Shown in pieces: positions 57,704 through 64,000 of a stretch of 64,000 nucleotides of DNA. The notes under the pieces are model-generated. The model was given only the letters and a program-made list of their open reading frames with translations. It made no database searches and had not been told where the DNA came from. The stretch is from Bradyrhizobium sp. CCGUVB4N. Lineage in GTDB: Bacteria; Pseudomonadota; Alphaproteobacteria; Rhizobiales; Xanthobacteraceae. Numbering within the stretch: position 1 is the first letter of the stretch; each line of letters opens with the position of its first letter. Where the stretch lies: positions 1,984,001-2,048,000 of the forward strand of contig NZ_JANADP010000001.1 in NCBI RefSeq assembly GCF_024199945.1, in the 5' to 3' direction. A program made the translations under genes and the position numbers.

Positions 57704-59263
57704 ATGACCCAGAATGCCGAAAAAGTGCTCGATCATTTTGAGCTGTTCCGAGGTCCGGAATACCAGCAGATGCTGGCTAACAAAAGAGCGCTCTTTGAGA
57801 ATGCACACGATCCCGCGGAGGTTGCGCGTATCCGCGAATGGGCCAAAACCCCCGAATATCGCGAGAAGAACTTCGCGCGCGAGGAACTGACCATCAATCC
57901 GGCCAAGGCCTGCCAGCCGTTAGGTGCGGTGTTTGCTTCGATCGGATTCGAGGGCACCTTGCCCTTCGTGCACGGCTCACAGGGCTGCGTCGCCTATTAC
58001 CGAAGCCACCTGTCACGACACTTCAAGGAGCCGACCTCCTGTGTTTCCTCGTCGATGACCGAAGACGCAGCCGTATTCGGCGGCCTCAACAACATGACCG
58101 ACGGGCTCGCCAACAGCTATAACATGTACAAACCGAAGATGATTTCGGTCTCGACCACGTGCATGGCGGAAGTGATCGGCGACGATCTCAACGCCTTCAT
58201 CAAGACCTCGAAGGAAAAGGGGGCGGTGCCGGCTAAGTTCGACGTTCCCTTTGCTCATACGCCTGCCTTCGTCGGTAGCCACGTCACCGGCTATGATAAC
58301 GCCCTGAAAGGCATCATCGAGCATTTCTGGGACGGAAAAGCCGGGTCCGAACCCAAGCTTGAGCGCGAGCCGAACGACAAGATCAACTTCATCGGGGGCT
58401 TCGACGGCTACACCGTAGGCAACCTCCGCGAGATAAAGCGCATTTTCGAATTGATGGGGATCAGATACACGATCCTTGCGGATAACAGTGACGTGTTCGA
58501 CACGCCCACTGACGGTGAGTTTCGCATGTATGATGGCGGCACGACTCTGAAAGACGCCGCGGATGCGATCCACGCCAGGGCGACCATCTCTATGCAGCAA
58601 TATTGCACGGAGAAAACGCTTCCGTTCATCGAGAGTCATGGCCAGCAAGTCGTTGCGTTCAATCATCCGGTCGGCGTTAGTGCGACGGACGACTTTGTGA
58701 TGACGCTGTCACGCATTTCGGGCAAGGCAATCCCAAAGGTCCTAGAACAAGAGCGCGGTCGTCTGGTCGACGCCATGGCAGACTCCAGCGCACACATTCA
58801 CGGTAAGAAGTTTGCAATCTATGGTGATCCCGACCTTTGCTATGGCTTGGCGACCTTCCTGCTCGAGCTAGGTGCCGAACCGACACACGTCCTGTCAACC
58901 AACGGCAACAAGGCCTGGGAAGAGAAGATGCAGGCGCTCTTCGCCAGTTCGCAGTTCGGCAAAGACTGCCATGCCTATCCGGGTAGGGACCTCTGGCACA
59001 TGCGATCGCTGCTGTTCACTGAGCCGGTCGACCTTCTGATCGGCAACACCTATGGCAAGTACCTGGAGCGCGATACGGGCACGCCGCTGATCCGCATCGG
59101 CTTCCCGGTGTTCGATCGGCATCATCATCACCGCTATCCGGTTTGGGGTTATCAGGGAGGCATGAATGTTCTGGTGAAGATACTCGATAAGATTTTTGAC
59201 GAGATCGATAAGAACACCAACGTGGTCGGAAAGACGGACTACAGCTTCGACATCATCCGCTGA
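57704..59263 (+). CDS. nifK: NifK, nitrogenase MoFe protein beta subunit
   Basis: 519 residues from ATG 57704, with AAGGA upstream; the longer frame from 57614 overlaps nifD. P-cluster ligands lie in [35 protein letters not shown] and [13 protein letters not shown]. The C-terminus has the usual [17 protein letters not shown] block. It ends 115 bp before nifE. Confidence 0.98.
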   Translation: MTQNAEKVLDHFELFRGPEYQQMLANKRALFENAHDPAEVARIREWAKTPEYREKNFAREELTINPAKACQPLGAVFASIGFEGTLPFVHGSQGCVAYYRSHLSRHFKEPTSCVSSSMTEDAAVFGGLNNMTDGLANSYNMYKPKMISVSTTCMAEVIGDDLNAFIKTSKEKGAVPAKFDVPFAHTPAFVGSHVTGYDNALKGIIEHFWDGKAGSEPKLEREPNDKINFIGGFDGYTVGNLREIKRIFELMGIRYTILADNSDVFDTPTDGEFRMYDGGTTLKDAADAIHARATISMQQYCTEKTLPFIESHGQQVVAFNHPVGVSATDDFVMTLSRISGKAIPKVLEQERGRLVDAMADSSAHIHGKKFAIYGDPDLCYGLATFLLELGAEPTHVLSTNGNKAWEEKMQALFASSQFGKDCHAYPGRDLWHMRSLLFTEPVDLLIGNTYGKYLERDTGTPLIRIGFPVFDRHHHHRYPVWGYQGGMNVLVKILDKIFDEIDKNTNVVGKTDYSFDIIR

Positions 59264-59378
59264 TGTGGGCGTGTCTCCGCCTCATTGCGGCTTATCGCCG
59301 CCGTGAGGTGGGGATGCGGGCGCCAGCCGGCCTATCGACCGTGCCCGAACCAGAAAACGTCCGCGGAAGGAGACAACC

Positions 59379-61046
59379 GTGACTTCGCTATCGGCGACCA
59401 TCCAAGGCGTCTTCAACGAGGCGGATTGCGTTGAGAACGCCAACAAATCGGCAGCTGCCCGCAAGAAGGGCTGCACCAAGCAACTGCAGCCTGGCGGAGC
59501 CGCCGGAGGTTGCGCTTTTGATGGCGCCAAGATTGCGCTCCAGCCGTTTACCGATGTCGCTCATCTGGTTCATGGCCCGATCGCGTGCGAAGGAAATTCC
59601 TGGGACAATCGCGGTTCTGCCTCCTCTGGCTCCGATCTCTGGCGCAGAAGCTTCACGACCGACATGCAAGAGATCGATATCGTGTTCGGCGGCGAGAAGC
59701 GGCTATACAAAGCCATCAGGGAAATCATCCGTAAGTATGATCCTCCGGCGATCTTCGTCTACCAAACCTGCGTGCCTGCCATGATCGGCGACGATATCAA
59801 CGCGGTCTGCAAGATCGCCACAGCGAAATGCGGCAGGCCTGTCATTCCTGTTAACGCGCCGGGATTTGTCGGTTCGAAGAACCTTGGAAATAAGCTCGCC
59901 GGCGAAGCGCTGCTGCGATACGTGATCGGTACCCAAGAACCCGATTACACGACCCTCTACGACATCAATCTCATCGGGGAATACAACCTGTCCGGCGAAT
60001 TCTGGCAGGTCAAGCCGCTGTTGGACGAACTCGGGATTCGCGTCCTGTCCTGCATCTCCGGCGATGGCAGATATCGCGACGTTGCCTGCTCACATCGGGC
60101 GCGCGCGGCAATGATGGTGTGCTCGAAGTCCTTGATCAATGTTGCGAGTAAGATGAAGGAGCGATACGGCATCCCATTCTTCGAAGGATCATTCTACGGT
60201 ATCCAGGACTCCAGCGAGTCTTTGCGCGAGATTGCGCGCATGCTGATCGAGCGCGGAGCGCCGGCCGAGTTAATGGAACGCACCGAGCTCACAGTCGCAC
60301 GCGAGGAAGCGAAGGCGAGGGCCGCAATCGAGTTCTTCAAGCCGCGTTTTGCTGGCAAAAAGGTGCTGCTTGTCACCGGGGGCGTTAAATCGTGGTCAGT
60401 CGTCGCGGCTTTGCAGGAGGCCGGACTTGAGATCGTCGGAACTTCTGTAAAAAAATCAACCATGAAGGACAAGGAGCGCATCCAAAAGTTGATGGGCCAT
60501 GATGCTCATATGATCGAGGATCTGACCCCGCGTGAAATGTCCAAGATGCTCAAAGAAGCAAAAGCCGACATCATGCTCTCGGGCGGCAAGTCGCAATTTG
60601 TCGCCCTTAAGACCGCGACGCCATGGCTCGATATCAATCAGGAACGCTGCCACGCCTATATGGGCTATCTCGGCATCGTAAAGCTGATGGAAGAGATCGA
60701 TAAGGCACTCTACAACCCAATATGGGATCAGCTCCGTAAGCCCGCGCCGTGGGATGATGCCGACGTCGCTTGGAAAGCCAAGTCGCTTGCGCAGGTAGAT
60801 GTGGCAACTGTCGATATTGATCCGAATTTGGAGCGCGTCGAAAAGGCGCGCTGCGATAAAAGAGCCTTTCGTTGCCAAAATCTTGATCTCGGTGTCACCA
60901 AGGAGAGCGTTGTCACTCTCGGTTCGACTACAGTCGATGACATCGCGGAGCATGCCGGGGCCCCCGACATCTGCGGCGCCAGTGAGCGGGCGATCGCGGG
61001 AATGACTGCGGACCTGCCGACCTCCACGCAGGAGGCGGCAGAGTAG
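59379..61046 (+). CDS. nifE: NifE, FeMo-cofactor scaffold alpha subunit
   Basis: 555 residues from GTG 59379, with AAGGAG upstream. NifE and NifN form the scaffold on which FeMo-cofactor is finished. NifD-like blocks: HLVHGPIACEGNSWDNRGS, VYQTCVPAMIGDDINAV, LIGEYNLSGEFWQVKPLLD and PWLDINQERCHAYMGYLG. The C-terminal extension of about 80 residues beyond the core is usual in this lineage. The 23-bp gap to nifN indicates one operon. Confidence 0.96.
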   Translation: MTSLSATIQGVFNEADCVENANKSAAARKKGCTKQLQPGGAAGGCAFDGAKIALQPFTDVAHLVHGPIACEGNSWDNRGSASSGSDLWRRSFTTDMQEIDIVFGGEKRLYKAIREIIRKYDPPAIFVYQTCVPAMIGDDINAVCKIATAKCGRPVIPVNAPGFVGSKNLGNKLAGEALLRYVIGTQEPDYTTLYDINLIGEYNLSGEFWQVKPLLDELGIRVLSCISGDGRYRDVACSHRARAAMMVCSKSLINVASKMKERYGIPFFEGSFYGIQDSSESLREIARMLIERGAPAELMERTELTVAREEAKARAAIEFFKPRFAGKKVLLVTGGVKSWSVVAALQEAGLEIVGTSVKKSTMKDKERIQKLMGHDAHMIEDLTPREMSKMLKEAKADIMLSGGKSQFVALKTATPWLDINQERCHAYMGYLGIVKLMEEIDKALYNPIWDQLRKPAPWDDADVAWKAKSLAQVDVATVDIDPNLERVEKARCDKRAFRCQNLDLGVTKESVVTLGSTTVDDIAEHAGAPDICGASERAIAGMTADLPTSTQEAAE

Positions 61047-61069
61047 GACGGTAAATCAGGTTCAAAGCC

Positions 61070-62452
61070 ATGGCTATCGTTACCAGTTCCAATAAAGCCT
61101 GCTCGAGCAACCCGCTCAAGATGAGCCAGCCAATCGGCGGCTCCTTTGCCTTCTTGGGGCTTCGGGGGGCAATGCCGCTCCTACACGGTTCTCAAGGCTG
61201 CACGTCCTTTGGCTTGACCCTGTTTGTCCGCCATTTCAAGGAGGCGGTGCCGCTGCAGACCACCGCGATGAGCGAGGTTGCCACAGTTCTCGGTGGCTAC
61301 GAGAATGTCGAGCAGGCGATCCTCAATATCTGCAACCGCACCAAGCCCGAGATCATCGGTATCAATTCGACAGGAGTCACCGAGACCAAGGGTGACGACG
61401 TCGAGGCGTTCATCCGCCTTATCCGGCAGAAGCATCCGCAGCTCGAAAAATTGCCGCTTGTCTACGTTTCGACTCCGGATTTCAAGGACGCGTTTCAAGA
61501 TGGCTGGGAAAAGACCGTGGCGCGTATGATCGAGGTGCTTGTCGATCCTCGCGATGCAGCCGCACCGCGGGACCTCTCGCGCGTTAATGTCCTGCCTGGC
61601 TGCCACCTGACCCCCGGCGACCTTGACGAGCTGCGGACGATTTTTGATGATTTTGGGCTGAGGCCGTCCTTCCTGCCGGATATCGCCGGTTCGCTCGACG
61701 GTCACATTCCCGATGAATTCACGCCGACCACGATCGGTGGGATCGGGGTCGACGAGATCGCGACTATGGGGCAGGCGGCTTGGACGATCGCGATCGGAGC
61801 GCAGATGAGGCGCGCGGCCGAGGCCATGCAAGCAAGGACGGGTGTGCCGTTCCGGCTGTTCGAGCGGCTCTGTGGCCTCGGCCCTAGCGATGTATTCATC
61901 GCGTCTGTAAGCGAGATCAGCGGCAAACCAGTGCCCCCAAAATACCGCCGGCAACGTGGCCAGCTCGCGGACGCCATGCTGGATGCGCATTTCCATATTG
62001 GCGGCCGAAAGCTCGCCATTGGGGCTGAGCCGGACCTCTTGTTCGACATATCCAGCATGCTCTGTGAGATGGGCGCACAGCTGACCGCGGCAGTGACGAC
62101 AACGGCCTCTCCGGTGCTCGAACGCGTCAGGGGGGGAGAGGTTATCATCGGCGATCTTGAAGATCTGGAGGAGCTGGCCAAAACGCGCGAATGCGATCTC
62201 CTGATCTCCCATTCACACGGCCGCCAAGCGGCAGCACGGCTGAACATTCCATTCTACCGTGCTGGCTTCCCGATGTTCGATCGCATTGGCGCAGGTCACC
62301 AGATGACGGTCGGCTATCGCGGCACGCGCGAGCTGATCTTTGACCTTGCCAATCTCATCATTGCCGACCGCGAGGACAACCGCCAGCCGACGCCGGACAC
62401 CTGGCGCATCACCGACAACGGCCTGCATGTCGTTCCCCCGCGGCCCAATTGA
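61070..62452 (+). CDS. nifN: NifN, FeMo-cofactor scaffold beta subunit
   Basis: 460 residues. NifK-like blocks: LLHGSQGCTSFGLTLFVRHF, TTAMSEVATVLGGYENV, STGVTETKGDDV and GFPMFDRIGAGHQMTVGYRG. It pairs with NifE in cofactor assembly. It lies 16 bp before nifX. Confidence 0.96.
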   Translation: MAIVTSSNKACSSNPLKMSQPIGGSFAFLGLRGAMPLLHGSQGCTSFGLTLFVRHFKEAVPLQTTAMSEVATVLGGYENVEQAILNICNRTKPEIIGINSTGVTETKGDDVEAFIRLIRQKHPQLEKLPLVYVSTPDFKDAFQDGWEKTVARMIEVLVDPRDAAAPRDLSRVNVLPGCHLTPGDLDELRTIFDDFGLRPSFLPDIAGSLDGHIPDEFTPTTIGGIGVDEIATMGQAAWTIAIGAQMRRAAEAMQARTGVPFRLFERLCGLGPSDVFIASVSEISGKPVPPKYRRQRGQLADAMLDAHFHIGGRKLAIGAEPDLLFDISSMLCEMGAQLTAAVTTTASPVLERVRGGEVIIGDLEDLEELAKTRECDLLISHSHGRQAAARLNIPFYRAGFPMFDRIGAGHQMTVGYRGTRELIFDLANLIIADREDNRQPTPDTWRITDNGLHVVPPRPN

Positions 62453-62468
62453 TGCGAAGAGAGGAATT

Positions 62469-62870
62469 ATGCCGATGAAAGTCGCATTCGCCACCCAGGA
62501 TCTGAAGCGCGTCGATGCCCATTTTGGCTGGGCTAGAAATATCGCCATCTATGAAGTCAGGCCCGAGGGGCACAGTTTCGTCGAAGCCATCCAGTTTGAC
62601 GGCGACCTTAAGGACGACGGTAACGAGGACAAGCTCGCGCCGAAGATCGAAGCTATCAAAGACTGCTCCATCCTCTATGTGGCCGCGATCGGCGGCTCTG
62701 GCGCCGCGCGCGTCGTCGCAAATAAGATCCATCCCATGAAGGTGAACCAGCCTGAAGCGATCGACGATCTTTGTGTCAAGCTTGAAGCCGTATTGAAAGG
62801 CTCACCGCCACCCTGGTTGCGCAAGGTGCTTGCCAAGGGCCAGGAACGCTCGTTTGATTTAGAGGATTGA
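62469..62870 (+). CDS. nifX: NifX, FeMo-cofactor precursor carrier
   Basis: 133 residues from ATG 62469 ([20 protein letters not shown]); the frame is open further upstream within nifN. NifX binds the cofactor precursor and passes it to NifEN. The NifX/NifB fold motifs [16 protein letters not shown] and [16 protein letters not shown] are clear. Only 10 bp separate it from the next gene. Confidence 0.95.
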   Translation: MPMKVAFATQDLKRVDAHFGWARNIAIYEVRPEGHSFVEAIQFDGDLKDDGNEDKLAPKIEAIKDCSILYVAAIGGSGAARVVANKIHPMKVNQPEAIDDLCVKLEAVLKGSPPPWLRKVLAKGQERSFDLED

Positions 62871-62880
62871 GGTAAACGAC

Positions 62881-63351
62881 ATGACTGAGGCGGCCGAATT
62901 GATCCAACCCGGGCCTGCGGGAGAGGCGCCCTTTGTGAAGGAGCTCGTCAAAATCTGGCGCGCCGAGGACGGGCATGGTGCTTGGGAGGGCAAGAAGGAC
63001 CTAGAGCTGCTCGAGCCCTATATTCTCGACAGGGAGAAGCGCCGCACCTTGCCGATCGTCGGTGACCCCGATCCGGACACGATCTGGCGGCTTGAACTGT
63101 TCTTCAACGCTGTCGCCGTGTCCATTGAGAAGGCGACCGGCGTGATGGTCTCGCCCATGCTGAAAATGCACCATGAAGGCTTTGGCCGCATAGTGCTGAT
63201 CGGCGGGCGGCTCATTGTCGTAAATAAGCAGCTGCGCGACGTGCATCGTTTCGGTTTTGACAACCTCTCAAAACTTGCCACGGAAGGTGACATGTATGTC
63301 GACCGCGGAATTGAGATGATCCGTAGGTTCCCGGAAGTTGCGAACTACTGA
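62881..63351 (+). CDS. NifX-associated protein (DUF269)
   Basis: 156 residues. The protein always accompanies nifX in proteobacterial nif clusters. Recognisable blocks: [38 protein letters not shown] and [19 protein letters not shown]. It probably helps cofactor assembly or carriage; the biochemical role is not established. Confidence 0.92.
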   Translation: MTEAAELIQPGPAGEAPFVKELVKIWRAEDGHGAWEGKKDLELLEPYILDREKRRTLPIVGDPDPDTIWRLELFFNAVAVSIEKATGVMVSPMLKMHHEGFGRIVLIGGRLIVVNKQLRDVHRFGFDNLSKLATEGDMYVDRGIEMIRRFPEVANY

Positions 63352-63359
63352 GGTGACGA

Positions 63360-63569
63360 ATGAGCGATCTTGAAGCACTGAAAGCCGAGATCAAGAAGCT
63401 TTCCGCCAAGGCGACTCAGGCAAAGATGGATCTCCACGATTTCGCCGAAGAATTGCCGGTCAACTGGACCTCGGTCCTGAGTGTGGCCCAGAAGGTCCAC
63501 GATGCCTTCGACGAGCTCGAGCGCAAGCGCGAGGATCTCAAAGCGCAGGGAAGAGCAGACGGAAAGTAA
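63360..63569 (+). CDS. Nif-cluster small coiled protein (DUF683/CCE_0567 family)
   Basis: 69 residues, helical: MSDLEALKAEIKKLSAKATQ, then LHDFAEELPVNWTSVLSVAQ. It is a regular companion of nifX and the nif ferredoxin, implicated in iron-sulfur or FeMo-cofactor supply. It is separated by 8 bp from the previous gene and 2 bp from the next. Confidence 0.9.
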   Translation: MSDLEALKAEIKKLSAKATQAKMDLHDFAEELPVNWTSVLSVAQKVHDAFDELERKREDLKAQGRADGK

Positions 63570-63571
63570 CC

Positions 63572-63856
63572 ATGTCATTCGCAACGCGCGACGGCCGCGA
63601 CTGGAAGCCGGAGTATCTGGCTTCCATCGACCCAAAGAAGTGCATAGGCTGCGGCCGCTGTTACAAGGTGTGTGGCCGCGAGGTCATGATGCTGAACGGT
63701 ATCAATGCGGACGGCGAGATGATCGATCTAGAAGACGATGACGATGAGATCGAGAAGAAGATCATGGTGCTAAACGATGACGGAGCGTGCATCGGCTGCG
63801 GGGCTTGTGCCCGGGTGTGCCCGACCAACTGCCAAACCCACGTTTCAGCTGCTTGA
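63572..63856 (+). CDS. fdxB: Ferredoxin III, nif-specific
   Basis: 94 residues from ATG 63572. Two cluster motifs: CIGCGRCYKVCGREV and CIGCGACARVCPTNCQTH, with an acidic insert (LEDDDDEIEKK) between them, typical of FdxB. It provides electrons for nitrogenase or for cofactor assembly. It ends the nif operon in this window; no clear terminator follows. Confidence 0.93.
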   Translation: MSFATRDGRDWKPEYLASIDPKKCIGCGRCYKVCGREVMMLNGINADGEMIDLEDDDDEIEKKIMVLNDDGACIGCGACARVCPTNCQTHVSAA

Positions 63857-63917
63857 GTTTAGCCATCGGAAACAGAGAAGCGATAACGTCGCTAGGGATC
63901 TTCTGCAAGGACTGAAA

Positions 63918-64000
63918 TGGACTCCGTTTTTGGGACCATCAGTTAAGTTGGAAAGCGACCGCTCCGTTTGCTAGATGGAGCGGATGATGACGAAGAAGAC
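63918..64000 (+). mobile_element. Probable left end of an IS3-family element, cut by the window end
   Basis: TGGACTCCGTTTTTGGGACC starting at 63918 resembles an IS3-family terminal repeat. An ATG at 63976 (MERMMTKKT...) is the sort of beginning an IS3 OrfA has. Only 83 bases are visible, so this is tentative. Confidence 0.4.

Overview
The window looks like part of the symbiosis island of a Bradyrhizobium-type rhizobium. The nodulation genes run nodU-nodI-nodJ-nolO, then nodZ, as in Bradyrhizobium. NifH, NifA, FixR and NodZ are of the Bradyrhizobium type. Insertion sequences, transposase fragments and decayed genes are dense. Species and genome context cannot be fixed from the sequence alone.

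Layout. 1-8.2 kb: Nod-factor decoration and export (partial nodU, nodI, nodJ, nolO), an IS5-type element, an IS630 relic, then nodZ. 8.2-9.7 kb: an ISL3 element whose 8-bp target duplication contains the nodZ stop codon. 11.4-13.2 kb: nifA, without fixR beside it. 13.8-18.6 kb: a DDE transposase, small genes, and decayed penicillin-binding-protein and MFS-transporter fragments. 18.6-26.8 kb, minus strand: an acyl-CoA ligase, two ParA/MinD-like ATPases, a zinc-ribbon protein, a three-subunit biotin-dependent acyl-CoA carboxylase and a small exported Cys-rich protein. 28.8-31.8 kb: nested IS5, IS701 and IS110 elements. 33.3-38.9 kb: a giant kinase-like/ATPase/GAF/PAS/histidine-kinase protein. 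39.6-43 kb: a tts box and a type III effector-like gene, then a well-formed nod box that faces no long gene and is followed by strong hairpins. 43-48 kb: a group II intron, a polygalacturonase whose 5' flank is a transposase fragment, and a convergent pectin methylesterase. 48.3-50.6 kb: a sigma54/NifA-type promoter driving a flavin monooxygenase, a 29-codon ORF and a QueD-like pterin synthase, joined by one-base stop/start overlaps. 52.1-63.9 kb: fixR, fdxN, a degenerate receiver protein and nifHDKENX with three accessory genes. The last bases look like the start of an IS3-type element.

How it fits together. NodU and NolO (carbamoyl) and NodZ (fucosyl) decorate the lipochitooligosaccharide and NodIJ exports it. 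A nod box and a tts box link the middle of the window to NodD and TtsI control. NifA with sigma54 is expected to drive nifHDKENX (a perfect TGT-N10-ACA site and a perfect -24/-12 element upstream), probably fixR and fdxN, and the monooxygenase-peptide-QueD operon. That operon is the best candidate here for an undescribed, fixation-coupled pathway. Family assignments come from recognising motifs and overall similarity by eye; no searches were run.
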